From: Streptomyces jumonjinensis
GTDB taxonomy: Bacteria > Actinomycetota > Actinomycetes > Streptomycetales > Streptomycetaceae
DNA: 64,000 bases
Assembly: GCF_009600885.1 (NCBI RefSeq)
Contig: NZ_VCLA01000024.1
Location: forward strand, 60,095-124,094
Direction of reading: 5' to 3'
The notes beneath the pieces were generated by a model. It saw only the letters and a program-made list of their open reading frames with translations. It searched no databases and was not told the origin of the DNA. Position numbers and translations under genes: made by a program. Positions 27,982 to 37,189 of this stretch are shown here, in pieces. Positions within the stretch are counted from its first letter, which is position 1, and the number at the start of each line of letters is the position of its first letter.

Positions 27982-27995
27982 GTTTCACGTGAAAC
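27982..27995. other. parS: parS site 5
   Basis: Perfect GTTTCACGTGAAAC within a 24-bp palindrome (about 27977-28000) with GCGAT/ATCGC arms, between trxA and the next terminator. Confidence 0.96.
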
Positions 27996-28000
27996 ATCGC

Positions 28001-28033
28001 AGGGGCTCATCCCTCGTCGGGGGATGAGCCCCT
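28001..28033. terminator. Terminator between trxA and the convergent GNAT gene
   Basis: 13-bp perfect stem (28001-28013 with 28021-28033), 7-base loop, then TTTC. Confidence 0.9.
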
Positions 28034-28046
28034 TTCCATGAATGCG

Positions 28047-28664
28047 TCAGAGCGGTCTGAGCGCCGGCTCTTTCTGGACTGCCCCCAGCAGACGGTCCAG
28101 GGCCAGTTCCACATCTTCCTTCCAGGAGAGAGTGGTACGCAGCTCCAGTCTCAGTCGTGGAGAGGTGGGATGCGGACGCACGGTCTTGAAGCCCACCGCC
28201 AGCAGATGATCCGCCGGAAGCACACAGGCGGGATCCTTCCAGCGGGCGTCTCCGAACGCCTCGATCGCCCGGAAGCCCCGCCGCAGCAGATCCTTCGCCA
28301 CGGTCTGCACCATGACCCTGCCGAGCCCTTGTCCCTGGTAGCCGGGATTGATCCAGGCCGTCATCAGCTGTACGGCGTCCACCGACACCGGGCTGGTCGG
28401 AAAGGCGGTGGATCGTGGCACATAGGCCGGGGGAGCGTAGAGAACGAAGCCCACCGGCGCATCATCGACATAGACGACCCGGCCGCAGGAGCCCCACTCC
28501 AGCAGCACGGCGGAGATCCATGCCTCCTTCTCCAGCTCCGGGTGGCCCGCCTTGACCGCCGCGTCCCCACTGACCGGGTCGAGCTCCCAGAAGACGCACG
28601 CCCGGCAGCGTCTGGGCAGATCCGACAGGTTGTCCAGTGTGAGGGGTACAAGCCGACGCCCCAT
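28047..28664 (-). CDS. GNAT-family N-acetyltransferase
   Basis: 205 residues. The acetyl-CoA-binding signature lies in the middle: AWINPGYQGQGLGRVMVQTVAK (V-x-x-x-x-GxG-GR type), followed by GFRAIEAFG. A possible zinc-like CRACVF segment sits near residues 20-25. The ATG at 28664 has a GAGGA site at correct distance. The gene stands alone, convergent with trxA, and upstream of parB on the same strand after a palindromic terminator. The target is unknown. Confidence 0.85.
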   Translation of the reverse strand: MGRRLVPLTLDNLSDLPRRCRACVFWELDPVSGDAAVKAGHPELEKEAWISAVLLEWGSCGRVVYVDDAPVGFVLYAPPAYVPRSTAFPTSPVSVDAVQLMTAWINPGYQGQGLGRVMVQTVAKDLLRRGFRAIEAFGDARWKDPACVLPADHLLAVGFKTVRPHPTSPRLRLELRTTLSWKEDVELALDRLLGAVQKEPALRPL

Positions 28665-28784
28665 GAAGGCCGTTCCTCGCTTCCTTCTCACGCCGCATAC
28701 CGCCGACGCACTCCGCACGGTGGCTGCGCGTCGGCGGAACGATCGTATCGATCCGCTCTTGGGGCGGATACCAAGTCGGCAAAA

Positions 28785-28826
28785 GGGCGGGCCGTGTCCG
28801 GGCAGCTGCCCGGACACGGCCCGCCC
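28785..28826. terminator. 42-bp palindromic terminator after parB
   Basis: Perfect inverted repeat of 21 bp per arm with almost no loop (28785-28805 / 28806-28826). It lies just after the parB stop, between parB and the GNAT gene. Confidence 0.88.
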
Positions 28827-28843
28827 TGCCGCTGTCGAAGGTC

Positions 28844-29899
28844 TCAGACCTCGTCGTCCGCGGTGTCGTCGGAGGGGAGCCCCTTCTCCAGCACCCTGCC
28901 CTCACCCGGAGCAAGAGTGCCGAGGATCCGCTCCAGATCGTCCATCGAAGCGAACTCGACGACGATCTTTCCCTTCTTCTGGCCGAGGTCGACCTTCACC
29001 CGCGTCTCAAAGCGGTCCGAGAGACGGGAGGCGAGATCGGAGAGAGCCGGCGAGAGTCGTGCACCAGCTCGCGGGCCCTTGGGCTTGACGGTGTCCTGGG
29101 GACCGGAGTTGATCAATGTGACGATCTCCTCCACCGCCCGCACCGACAGCCCCTCGGCCACGATCCGATGGGCGAGGCGGTTCTGCTCCTCCGGGTCCTC
29201 CACCGAGAGCAAGGCGCGCGCATGACCGGCTGACAGCACTCCGGCGGCGACCCTGCGCTGGACCGGAGGCGAAAGCCTCAGCAGCCGGAGCGTATTGGAG
29301 ACCTGGGGACGTGAGCGCCCGATCCGGTCGGCCAGTTGGTCATGAGTGCAGCTGAAGTCCTTGAGCAGCTGGTCGTAGGCGGCGGCCTCTTCCAGCGGGT
29401 TCAGCTGGGCGCGGTGCAGATTCTCCAGCAACGCGTCCAGCAGAAGCTTCTCGTCCTCCGTATGCCGGACGATGGCGGGGATCCGCTCAAGACCGGCCTC
29501 ACGGCAGGCCCGCCAGCGGCGCTCCCCCATGACCAGCTCATAGCGCTCGGGACCCAGTTGCCGGACGACGACCGGCTGAAGAAGCCCCACCTCCTTGATG
29601 GAGGTGACGAGCTCGGCAAGGGCGTCCTCGTCGAACACCTCACGGGGCTGACGCGGGTTGGGGGTGATGGCGTCGATCGGCACTTCAGCGAAGTGCGCCC
29701 CGGACGGTGACGCCTCGGGGACAGCAGCCGCGGTCGGCAGCGATGTCACCTTGGCCGCCGCCACACCGCGTTCCGCGGTCAGCAGCGGAGTCGCTCCCGA
29801 GGAGCCCGAGGCCCCGCTGGGAGGCACCTGCCTCTCCTGGGGAGCGGCAGGGATCAAGGCACCGAGCCCACGCCCCAACCCTCTACGTCGCTCGCTCAC
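28844..29899 (-). CDS. parB: Chromosome-partitioning protein ParB
   Basis: 351-residue CTPase that binds parS and spreads as a sliding clamp. An N-terminal basic tail ([11 protein letters not shown]) is a likely ParA contact. The CTP-binding motif GERRWR is at 125-130 and ENLHR at 159-163, the HTH (about 185-207, [20 protein letters not shown]) reads parS, and a C-terminal dimer domain ends the protein. GTG start at 29899 overlaps the parA stop by 4 bases. Seven parS sites in this window lie on the same side of oriC as parAB. Confidence 0.98.
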   Translation of the reverse strand: MSERRRGLGRGLGALIPAAPQERQVPPSGASGSSGATPLLTAERGVAAAKVTSLPTAAAVPEASPSGAHFAEVPIDAITPNPRQPREVFDEDALAELVTSIKEVGLLQPVVVRQLGPERYELVMGERRWRACREAGLERIPAIVRHTEDEKLLLDALLENLHRAQLNPLEEAAAYDQLLKDFSCTHDQLADRIGRSRPQVSNTLRLLRLSPPVQRRVAAGVLSAGHARALLSVEDPEEQNRLAHRIVAEGLSVRAVEEIVTLINSGPQDTVKPKGPRAGARLSPALSDLASRLSDRFETRVKVDLGQKKGKIVVEFASMDDLERILGTLAPGEGRVLEKGLPSDDTADDEV

Positions 29900-30972
29900 T
29901 GGATCGCCTCCGAGATGTTCTGCTGGCTTTTCTGTGCGCCCAGATGGGCATGCTGCGGGTCGTACTGGACCCCGACCCCCCGCAGGGCGATCTCACGGGC
30001 CGCCTCCAGATACGACAGGGCTCCACTGGAGCCCGGATCGTAGGTCAGCACCGTCTGCCCATAGCTCGGGGCCTCCGAGATACGGACCGATCGAGGAATG
30101 CTCGTCCGCAGCACCTCCTCACCGAAGTGACTGCGGACCTCCTCCGCCACCTGTGAGGCGAGCCTGGTCCGGCCGTCATACATGGTGAGAAGGATCGTGG
30201 ACACATGGAGAGCGGGGTTGAGATGCCCGCGCACCAAGTCCACATTCCTCAGCAACTGCCCCAGGCCCTCCAGCGCGTAGTACTCGCACTGCATGGGGAT
30301 GAGCACCTCCGCACCGGCCACCATCGCATTGACGGTCAGCAGACCGAGCGATGGAGGGCAGTCGATGAGGATGTAGTCCAAGGGCTGCTCATAAGCCTGG
30401 ATGGCCCGCTGCAGTCTGCTCTCCCGCGCCACCAGCGACACCAACTCGATCTCCGCACCGGCGAGATCGATGGTGGCCGGGGCGCAGAAGAGACCTTCGA
30501 CGTCCTGGACCGGCTGGACCACATCGGAGAGCGGCCTGCTCTCCACCAGGACGTCATAGATAGAGGGAACGTCGGCATGGTGGTCGATGCCCAGCGCCGT
30601 GGAGGCGTTGCCCTGTGGATCCAGGTCGACCACGAGAACGCGGGCGCCATGGAGTGCGAGGGAGGCGGCGATATTCACCGTGGTGGTGGTCTTGCCTACG
30701 CCGCCCTTCTGGTTGGCAACCACCATGACGCGTGTCTGCTCAGGTCGGGGCAGGCCCTCACCGGCACGCCCCAGGGCCTCCATGGCCAGCTGGGCAGCTC
30801 GGCCGATGGGGGTGTCGTCGAGCGGGGGCGGTGTTTCACGTGAAACATCGTCTCCCGCCGACTCGGTACGGGGGCCGGGGACCGGATCGGTCATCGGTCC
30901 CGCGATGTTGGCGTCGGACCGCAAGGATTCACTCTCCTCGACTTCAGGCTCGCGATGAACAGAGCCTGCCAT
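29896..30972 (-). CDS. parA: Chromosome-partitioning ATPase ParA
   Basis: 358 residues from the ATG at 30972. Walker A KGGVGKTT (89-96) is in [17 protein letters not shown], and DCPPSLG carries the Walker B region. In Streptomyces ParA forms filaments in hyphal tips and positions ParB-parS complexes. A disordered N-tail (about 1-75) includes parS-encoded VSRET at 43-47. The start is uncertain: ATG at 30894 or GTG at 31050 are alternatives, since codon use is AT-rich between 31050 and 30895. Overlaps parB (GTGA). Confidence 0.93.
   Translation of the reverse strand: MAGSVHREPEVEESESLRSDANIAGPMTDPVPGPRTESAGDDVSRETPPPLDDTPIGRAAQLAMEALGRAGEGLPRPEQTRVMVVANQKGGVGKTTTTVNIAASLALHGARVLVVDLDPQGNASTALGIDHHADVPSIYDVLVESRPLSDVVQPVQDVEGLFCAPATIDLAGAEIELVSLVARESRLQRAIQAYEQPLDYILIDCPPSLGLLTVNAMVAGAEVLIPMQCEYYALEGLGQLLRNVDLVRGHLNPALHVSTILLTMYDGRTRLASQVAEEVRSHFGEEVLRTSIPRSVRISEAPSYGQTVLTYDPGSSGALSYLEAAREIALRGVGVQYDPQHAHLGAQKSQQNISEAIQ
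30833..30846. other. parS: parS site 6, inside parA
   Basis: Perfect GTTTCACGTGAAAC, translated as VSRET near the ParA N-terminus (in the same frame as in the anti-sigma gene). Confidence 0.95.
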
Positions 30973-31026
30973 GCTTTCGGGTTCATGAACCAGCGGGGCC
31001 TGTGCTTCTGTGGATGAATCCACTTC

Positions 31027-31035
31027 TGTGGACAA
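31027..31035 (-). promoter_or_regulatory. DnaA box upstream of parA
   Basis: TGTGGACAA, i.e. TTGTCCACA on the minus strand, a perfect strong box. A weaker box TTCATCCACA lies at about 31008-31017. Both fall between the alternative parA starts. Confidence 0.6.
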
Positions 31036-31121
31036 CTCCGTAGCCCGCACGAGGGGCTTCCGGCTCCGAATCGGGGCGGCAGCGCGCCCGCGGCTGATGA
31101 TTCCGTGCAGCAGTGAGCGAC

Positions 31122-31135
31122 GTTTCACGTGAAAC
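31122..31135. other. parS: parS site 7, between parA and rsmG
   Basis: Perfect GTTTCACGTGAAAC just upstream of parA. ParB binding here could touch parAB expression (inference). Confidence 0.95.
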
Positions 31136-31245
31136 ACGATGCACGGGCCCACGGACTACATCCGTGCGACACTCCGCGCTCTGTGCGTACGCCAGCTTGT
31201 ATGGAGCATTCCGACCGGAGGCCGGAGAGGCCGGACTCAACCGGA

Positions 31246-31962
31246 TCAGCGACGACGGCGGGTACGGCTTGAACGGGCAGCCTTGGCCCGCTTCGCCGCG
31301 AAGCGCACTCCGCCGGGGCTCTCTCCGACCTCGACCCGTACCACCGTGGAGAGCGGGTCGACCAGCCCTTCGCCGACATGCAGTACCGAGGTCTGCACCA
31401 CTCCGAGCTTGCTCAGCGCGGCCCTGGCCCCCACGAGCTCCTCCTCCGCTGTGTCGCCCTTGAGCGCCAGCATCTCCCCGTAGGGACGGAGCAGAGGAAC
31501 TCCCCAGCCGGCCAGCCGGTCCAGTGGCGCCACGGCACGAGCCGTCACCACATGCACCGGGGTGAGCGAGCCGAGCACCTCCTCGGCCCGGCCACGGACC
31601 ACGGTCACATGGTCCAGCCCCAGCAGCTCGACCACTTCCTGGAGGAAGTTCGTCCGACGCAGCAACGGCTCCAGGAGCGTGATCTTCAGATCCGGCCGTA
31701 CCAGCGCCAGCGGGATGCCCGGCAGGCCGGCGCCCGAACCCACATCGCAGACCGTGACACCCTCGGGGACCACCTCGGAGAGCACCGCACAGTTGAGCAG
31801 ATGGCGCTCCCACAGCCGCGGTACCTCACGCGGCCCGATCAGGCCGCGCTTGACTCCGGCATCAGCCAGCAGTTCCGCATACCGAACGGCCTCCGGAAAG
31901 AAATCTCCGAAGATCGTCTGTGCCGCGTCGGGCGCCTGGGGAAGCTCTGCTGCCTCCGTCAC
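31246..31962 (-). CDS. rsmG: 16S rRNA (guanine-N7) methyltransferase RsmG
   Basis: 238 residues from the GTG at 31962 (GGAAGGA site); an in-frame start at 31986 is an alternative. SAM-binding motif CDVGSGAGLPG (72-82), RARAVAPL-like segment (TARAVAPLDRL) and a final basic tail. It methylates G527 of 16S rRNA; loss gives low-level streptomycin resistance and, in Streptomyces, raised antibiotic production. It is upstream of parAB and downstream of jag in a conserved block. Formerly gidB. Confidence 0.95.
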   Translation of the reverse strand: MTEAAELPQAPDAAQTIFGDFFPEAVRYAELLADAGVKRGLIGPREVPRLWERHLLNCAVLSEVVPEGVTVCDVGSGAGLPGIPLALVRPDLKITLLEPLLRRTNFLQEVVELLGLDHVTVVRGRAEEVLGSLTPVHVVTARAVAPLDRLAGWGVPLLRPYGEMLALKGDTAEEELVGARAALSKLGVVQTSVLHVGEGLVDPLSTVVRVEVGESPGGVRFAAKRAKAARSSRTRRRR

Positions 31963-32030
31963 GGGGACCGTCCTTCCGTACCGCACTATCGCAATGTGGA
32001 CCTGGTGGCTGACTATCAGGCTGACAAAGA

Positions 32031-32060
32031 TCGGCCCCGCCTGCGCACAGACGGGGCCGA
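32031..32060. terminator. Hairpin between jag and rsmG
   Basis: 9-bp stem (32031-32039 with 32052-32060), 12-base loop, directly after the jag stop on the minus strand. It may end or weaken transcription from the jag-yidC operon. Confidence 0.6.
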
Positions 32061-32075
32061 GGAAACAATGATGGA

Positions 32076-32588
32076 TCAGGCGGGGAGCACGACGACGAAG
32101 CGCTGCGGCTCCTCGCCCTCGGACTCACTGCGCAGACCAGCGGCGGCGACCGCGTCATGCACGACCTTGCGCTCGAAGGGAGTCATCGGCTTCATCTTCA
32201 CCGGCTCTCCGCTGCTCTTCACCTCGTCGGCGGCCTGAGCGCCCAGCTGGGCGAGCTCCGTACGCTTCTGGGCCCGGAAGCCCGCGATGTCCAGCATCAG
32301 CCGGCTGCGGTCGCCGGTCTCCCGGTGCACGGCGAGACGGGTCAGCTCCTGGAGGGCTTCCAGAACCTCGCCGTCCCGGCCGACGAGCTTCTGGAGATCG
32401 CGGCCGCCCGGCTCGCTGACGATCGAGACAGCGGCCCGGTCGGCCTCGACGTCCATGTCGATGTCACCGTCGAGATCGGCGATGTCGAGCAGACCTTCGA
32501 GGTAGTCGGCGGCGATCTCCCCCTCCTGCTCAAGGCGGGTAAGGGTGTCGCCTTCCTCGGCGGCGGCGGGGATGGTGCCTTCCGTCAC
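32076..32588 (-). CDS. jag: KH/R3H RNA-binding protein Jag (KhpB)
   Basis: 170 residues. N-terminal acidic helix region, a KH domain (about 55-110, KLVGRDGEVLEALQELTRLAV), and a C-terminal R3H domain (about 115-170, MTPFERKVVHDAVAAAGL). It binds RNA and, with KhpA in other bacteria, affects cell division and wall growth. GTG start at 32588 with AAGGAG. It follows yidC by 14 bases, the conserved order yidC-jag. Confidence 0.95.
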   Translation of the reverse strand: MTEGTIPAAAEEGDTLTRLEQEGEIAADYLEGLLDIADLDGDIDMDVEADRAAVSIVSEPGGRDLQKLVGRDGEVLEALQELTRLAVHRETGDRSRLMLDIAGFRAQKRTELAQLGAQAADEVKSSGEPVKMKPMTPFERKVVHDAVAAAGLRSESEGEEPQRFVVVLPA

Positions 32589-32602
32589 GGACTGACTCCT
32601 TC

Positions 32603-33832
32603 TTACTTCTTGGACGACGGGTGCTTGGGCCGCTGCTGACCCTTGCGCTGTCCCGCCTTGGGCTGCTGCCGGGCGGCGGGCTTGCCGGCCTGCTTCGGCT
32701 TGGTCTCCTTCTCCAGGGAGAGCTTGGAGTCGGACTCGTCGCCGGCGGTCTTGGCCGTGGCCTGGGAACGCTTCGCCTTGGTCTGACGCTTGGGCTGCTG
32801 CCGCCTGCCCTGGGCGCCGCTCTCGGTCTCGGCGGCGACCGTCTCGCTCTTGGCCACCGTCCCGTCCGCCTGAGCGGCGAATCCGGCCTTGGCCAGACCG
32901 CTGATGAACTTGCGCTCGTTGTCATTGCGGTCCGGGCCCTTGGCGACGATGGCCTGGACGACATTGCGCTTACGGCGCGACCGGACCTCGCCACGGACGC
33001 CGACGGACTTCAGCAGACGCTGGAGGTACTCGTCCTGAGCCTTGCTGCCGGGGGTCGGGTTCTGGTTGATCACATACATCTGCTGGCCCATGGTCCACAC
33101 GTTGGTGGTCAGCCAGTAGACGAGAACGCCGACGGGGAAGTTGATGCCCATCACGGCGAAGATCACCGGGAAGATGTACATCATCATCTTCTGCTGCTGC
33201 ATATACGGCGTCTTGACCGTGAGGTCGACGTTCTTCTGCATCAGCTGGCGCTGCGTGTAGAACTGCGACGCCGACATCAGGACGATCATGATCGCCGTGA
33301 CGATGCGCACGCTGTTCAGCGAGGCGTCGAGAGAAGCGACCTTCTCCGGGCTGTCCATGAACTTGGCAGCGAGCGGGGCACCGAAGATATGGGCCTGCCG
33401 GGCGCTGTCGAGCAGCTGCTCATTGATCACGCCGACCGTGTTGCCGGAGGCGATGTTGGAGAGCACGTAGTACAGGGCGAAGAAGAACGGCGACTGCGCC
33501 AGAATCGGCAGACACGAGGAGAGCGGGTTGGTGCCCGTCTCCTTGTACAGCTTCATCATCTCTTCGGACTGACGCTGCTTGTCGCTCTTGTAGCGCTCCT
33601 GGATCGCCTTCATCTTCGGCTGGAGCGCCTGCATGTTCCGCATCGACTTGATCTGCTTCACAAAAAGCGGGATCAGACAGATGCGGATGAGGATCACCAG
33701 CGAAACGATCGACAGTCCCCAGGCCCAGCCCGTGTCAGGACCGAAGATCGCCCCGTAGAGCTTGTGGAACTGGACAATGATCCACGAAACAGGTGTGGTG
33801 ATAAAGCTGAAGAGACTGGCAATCGTGTCCAC
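32603..33832 (-). CDS. yidC: Membrane protein insertase YidC
   Basis: 409 residues. It has five hydrophobic segments, the conserved cytoplasmic loop [47 protein letters not shown] in parts, and the late segment with [21 protein letters not shown]. It inserts proteins into the membrane alone or with Sec. The C-terminal basic, Lys/Gln-rich tail (about 300-409) probably contacts ribosomes. GTG at 33832 follows AAGGAG, 3 bases after the yidD stop. Confidence 0.97.
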   Translation of the reverse strand: MDTIASLFSFITTPVSWIIVQFHKLYGAIFGPDTGWAWGLSIVSLVILIRICLIPLFVKQIKSMRNMQALQPKMKAIQERYKSDKQRQSEEMMKLYKETGTNPLSSCLPILAQSPFFFALYYVLSNIASGNTVGVINEQLLDSARQAHIFGAPLAAKFMDSPEKVASLDASLNSVRIVTAIMIVLMSASQFYTQRQLMQKNVDLTVKTPYMQQQKMMMYIFPVIFAVMGINFPVGVLVYWLTTNVWTMGQQMYVINQNPTPGSKAQDEYLQRLLKSVGVRGEVRSRRKRNVVQAIVAKGPDRNDNERKFISGLAKAGFAAQADGTVAKSETVAAETESGAQGRRQQPKRQTKAKRSQATAKTAGDESDSKLSLEKETKPKQAGKPAARQQPKAGQRKGQQRPKHPSSKK

Positions 33833-33835
33833 TAA

Positions 33836-34195
33836 TCAGGCTCCTTGAGCATTGGGCGAGGTCTCTGCGGCCGGACTCGGGGTTTCGGCGACCGAACCCC
33901 GGGAAGGCACATCGGCGGCGGAGTTCCCGCCCTTGCTGCCGCGTACGGCGTCACGCAGCATTTCGTGCCACCGCGGACGCTTGCGGGGCGGGACATGGTC
34001 CACTCCGCCCGGCGACCACGGATTGCACCGCAGAATGCGCCAGGCGGTGAGCACTGTGCCCTTGACCGCACCGTGCCGGTCGATGGCCGTGTATCCGTAG
34101 TGGGAACACGACGGGTAGTACCTGCAGACAGGCCCCAGCATGGGACTGATCGTCCACTGATACAGCTTGATCAGAGCCAGCAGCGGGTACTTCAT
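33836..34195 (-). CDS. yidD: YidD membrane protein insertion factor
   Basis: 119 residues. The YidD core (1-80) has [20 protein letters not shown] and [11 protein letters not shown], with the conserved Cys pair; it has an N-terminal membrane-associated helix. It assists YidC in membrane insertion. A disordered tail follows. It overlaps rnpA by 4 bases, so translation is coupled. Confidence 0.95.
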   Translation of the reverse strand: MKYPLLALIKLYQWTISPMLGPVCRYYPSCSHYGYTAIDRHGAVKGTVLTAWRILRCNPWSPGGVDHVPPRKRPRWHEMLRDAVRGSKGGNSAADVPSRGSVAETPSPAAETSPNAQGA

Positions 34196-34563
34196 CGCGC
34201 GCCCCCTCCCAGCAGCCGCTGGAGGGCGGCATCCAGGTCTCGGGCCAGCTGTGCATGATCGGCGTCGCCCGCACCGGGCAGCGCTCGTACGACCACCAGG
34301 CTACCGGGGGGCAGCTCGCCCAGGCGGTCGCGTATCAGATGCCTCAGCCTGCGCTTGACCTGGTTGCGCACGACCGCTCCGCCCACTGCCTTGCTCACGA
34401 CGAAACCCGCACACGTCGGGGAAGCGCTCTCCCCAGGCGCGTGCGGGTCCGGTGAACCGCTGCGTAGATGGACGACGAGAAGCGGGCGTCCGGCCCGGCG
34501 GCCTCGTCGTACCGCGGTCGCGAAGTCCTCGCGCCGCCTCAGCCGATTCTCGGTAGGCAGCAC
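34192..34563 (-). CDS. rnpA: Ribonuclease P protein component
   Basis: 123 residues with the RnpA motif [15 protein letters not shown] and [14 protein letters not shown]. It is the protein subunit of RNase P, which matures tRNA 5' ends. The start is GTG at 34563. It lies in the universal order rpmH-rnpA-yidD-yidC and overlaps yidD. Confidence 0.96.
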   Translation of the reverse strand: MLPTENRLRRREDFATAVRRGRRAGRPLLVVHLRSGSPDPHAPGESASPTCAGFVVSKAVGGAVVRNQVKRRLRHLIRDRLGELPPGSLVVVRALPGAGDADHAQLARDLDAALQRLLGGGAR

Positions 34564-34581
34564 GTCATGACCTGTACGCGG

Positions 34582-34719
34582 TCAGGCGGACAGGCGGGCG
34601 CGACCCTTGGTGCGGCGAGACGCGAGAATCGCGCGGCCGGCACGGGTGCGCATGCGCAGACGGAAGCCGTGGGTCTTCGCACGACGACGGTTGTTCGGCT
34701 GGAAGGTGCGCTTGCTCAC
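34582..34719 (-). CDS. rpmH: 50S ribosomal protein bL34
   Basis: 45-residue protein beginning (M)[17 protein letters not shown] and continuing with [12 protein letters not shown] and LASRR-like [13 protein letters not shown]. It is the usual size of bL34. GTG start at 34719 follows GGAG. It was too short for an ordinary ORF list, but its position between rnpA and dnaA, transcribed away from dnaA, and its sequence make it certain. Confidence 0.97.
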   Translation of the reverse strand: MSKRTFQPNNRRRAKTHGFRLRMRTRAGRAILASRRTKGRARLSA

Positions 34720-35089
34720 TCGGGGGCTCCAGAAATGACTCGTAGATGGCGGGACATCGCCTGGCTGTCACCGTGCGCCCACGAGAAGCTCGCGTTCACG
34801 CCCGAGTGCACCGCTTCATAATCACGGAGAGTGATCTTTGCCCATCGGAGGCAGGCGGCAGCAGCCATCGACAACTCGACCTGGTCACGGTACGCGCGGC
34901 TACGCCATCCGGTCAAACCAGAGCGTCGGCGGGGTCCACTGTGCACAGGCTGTGGACAACAACTTGAACCTCGCGGCCCGCCCTGACTACCGTGGATGGA
35001 CTTCGAACCTTTTCCTTTCTGTTCTTGCCTGTCCTTCCATCCCGTCCCGAGAACCACACATTCGTGGGACCTGCGAGAGAGCGTGCCCT
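34720..35089. promoter_or_regulatory. rpmH-dnaA divergent promoter region
   Basis: 370 bases between two divergently read genes. A perfect DnaA box TGTGGACAA (34951-34959, i.e. TTGTCCACA reversed) lies about 130 bp before dnaA, in keeping with known autoregulation of Streptomyces dnaA. No further gene is seen. Confidence 0.75.
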
Positions 35090-36835
35090 GTGGCTGACGT
35101 ACCTGCCGATCTTGCCGCAGTGTGGCCACGAGTGCTGGAACAGCTCCTCGCCGAGGGCCCGCAGGGCATCGAGTCGAAGGACAAGCAGTGGATCGAACGC
35201 TGCCAGCCGCTCGCGCTGGTCGCCGACACCGCACTGCTCGCCGTCCCCAACGAATGGGGCAAGCGGGTCCTGGAGGGCCGGCTCGCCCCGCTGATCAGCG
35301 ACACGCTGAGCCGTGAGTGCGGCCGTCCCATCCGGATCGCGATCACCGTGGACGACTCCGTGGGCGAGCCCCCGGCCCAGCAGCCGCCCGCCTCGCAGCA
35401 GCCCTATCAGGGGCAGCAGCACGACGAGCACCAGGGCTATCAGCGGGAGGCCCCCTACGGGGGGTACGGGCACCGGACCCCGGACGACGGGCTGCCGGAG
35501 GCGCGTCCCGCGTACCCGGAGTACCAGCAGCGCCACGAGCCCGGTTCCTGGCCGCGCGGCCAGGAGGATCTCTCCTGGCAGCAGCCGCGGCTCGGCGGCT
35601 TCCAGGACCGCGATCCGTACGCCTCTCCCCGGTCCCAGCCCGACTACCACTCCCCGCAGCAGTCCGACCGGTCGGGCTATGAGTCCCGGCCGGAGCGGCG
35701 GGAGCTGCCCGAGTCCGCCCCGCAGCACCGCGGCGGCTCCACGGGCGGCGCACCCGGACCGCTGGGGGCGCAGCCCTCCCCGGCCGGCGGCCCCGGCGAG
35801 CCGCACGCGCGGCTGAACCCGAAGTACCTCTTCGACACCTTCGTCATCGGCGCCTCCAACCGGTTCGCCCACGCGGCGGCCGTGGCGGTCGCGGAGGCCC
35901 CGGCCAAGGCGTACAACCCCCTGTTCATCTATGGGGAGTCCGGTCTCGGCAAGACGCATCTGCTCCATGCCATCGGGCACTACGCGCGCAGCCTCTACCC
36001 CGGGACCCGGGTGCGGTACGTGAGCTCGGAGGAGTTCACCAACGAGTTCATCAACTCGATCCGCGACGGCAAGGGCGACACCTTCCGCAAGCGCTACCGC
36101 GATGTGGACATCCTGCTGGTCGACGACATCCAGTTCCTGGCGAGCAAGGAGTCGACGCAGGAGGAGTTCTTCCACACCTTCAACACGCTCCACAACGCCA
36201 ACAAGCAGATCGTGCTCTCCTCCGACCGGCCGCCCAAGCAGCTGATGACCCTGGAGGACCGGCTCCGCAACCGCTTCGAGTGGGGGCTGACCACCGATGT
36301 GCAGCCCCCGGAGCTGGAGACCCGGATCGCGATCCTGCGGAAGAAGGCGGTCCAGGAGCAGCTGAACGCCCCGCCGGAGGTGCTGGAGTTCATCGCGTCC
36401 CGGATCTCGCGCAACATCCGTGAGCTGGAGGGCGCGCTGATCCGGGTGACGGCGTTCGCCTCGCTCAACCGGCAGCCCGTCGACCTCGGCCTCACCGAGA
36501 TCGTGCTGAAGGATCTGATCCCCGGCGGCGAGGACAGCGCTCCCGAGATCACCGCGGGCGCGATCATGGCGGCGACCGCCGACTACTTCGGGCTGACGGT
36601 GGAGGATCTCTGCGGCTCCTCGCGCAGCCGGGTGCTGGTCACGGCCCGGCAGATCGCGATGTACCTCTGCCGTGAGCTGACCGATCTCTCACTGCCGAAG
36701 ATCGGCGCGCAGTTCGGTGGGCGCGACCATACGACGGTGATGCACGCGGACCGGAAGATCCGGGCGCTGATGGCCGAGCGGCGGTCCATCTACAACCAGG
36801 TCACGGAGCTCACCAACCGCATCAAGAACGGCTGA
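35090..36835 (+). CDS. dnaA: Chromosomal replication initiator DnaA
   Basis: 581 residues from GTG 35090. Domain I (about 1-85, [13 protein letters not shown]), a very long, disordered, Gln/Tyr/Pro-rich domain II (about 85-240), AAA+ domain III with Walker A GESGLGKT (282-289) and Walker [11 protein letters not shown], then domain IV with the DNA-reading signature [10 protein letters not shown]. It binds the DnaA boxes and opens oriC. The long domain II is a Streptomyces trait. It is followed by a terminator and then oriC. Confidence 0.98.
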   Translation: MADVPADLAAVWPRVLEQLLAEGPQGIESKDKQWIERCQPLALVADTALLAVPNEWGKRVLEGRLAPLISDTLSRECGRPIRIAITVDDSVGEPPAQQPPASQQPYQGQQHDEHQGYQREAPYGGYGHRTPDDGLPEARPAYPEYQQRHEPGSWPRGQEDLSWQQPRLGGFQDRDPYASPRSQPDYHSPQQSDRSGYESRPERRELPESAPQHRGGSTGGAPGPLGAQPSPAGGPGEPHARLNPKYLFDTFVIGASNRFAHAAAVAVAEAPAKAYNPLFIYGESGLGKTHLLHAIGHYARSLYPGTRVRYVSSEEFTNEFINSIRDGKGDTFRKRYRDVDILLVDDIQFLASKESTQEEFFHTFNTLHNANKQIVLSSDRPPKQLMTLEDRLRNRFEWGLTTDVQPPELETRIAILRKKAVQEQLNAPPEVLEFIASRISRNIRELEGALIRVTAFASLNRQPVDLGLTEIVLKDLIPGGEDSAPEITAGAIMAATADYFGLTVEDLCGSSRSRVLVTARQIAMYLCRELTDLSLPKIGAQFGGRDHTTVMHADRKIRALMAERRSIYNQVTELTNRIKNG

Positions 36836-36894
36836 CACAGCGCCGCTCAGCCCCTCTCAGCCTCAGCCCGCTCAGCCCGCTCAGAAGCCCAAGG

Positions 36895-36929
36895 AAGCGC
36901 CCCGGGAGTGTCCCTGTCCCGGGGCGCTT
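36895..36929. terminator. Terminator after dnaA
   Basis: 13-bp perfect stem (36895-36907 with 36917-36929), 9-base loop, arms AAGCGCCCCGGGA and its complement; a T-rich CTTCTC follows. Confidence 0.88.
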
Positions 36930-37055
36930 CTCGCTCTCCGTGGGGCTCCCGGCGGGCCTCCGCGGACGCCTGCCGGGGTCCGGAGTACGCCGCGTACGCC
37001 GGAGAGGCCGAAGCGCCGGGTGCCTGGAGTAGCCCGGAGAGGACTGCTGAAGAGA

Positions 37056-37100
37056 CCCGTCCAGAGGCTCCGAGAGGCCCTTCCGGAGCCTCTGGACGGG
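37056..37100. repeat. 17-bp inverted repeat at the left edge of oriC
   Basis: CCCGTCCAGAGGCTCCG (37056-37072) pairs perfectly with 37084-37100 around an 11-base loop. It lies between the dnaA terminator and the first DnaA box. Role unknown. Confidence 0.8.
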
Positions 37101-37189
37101 CTTCCGCGGGCTTCGCCGGGCCCGCGGGAGGCCCGCCGGGCCGATCCGGGCGCTACGACGTTGTTCGAATAGGGGTCTGTGTCACCGTG

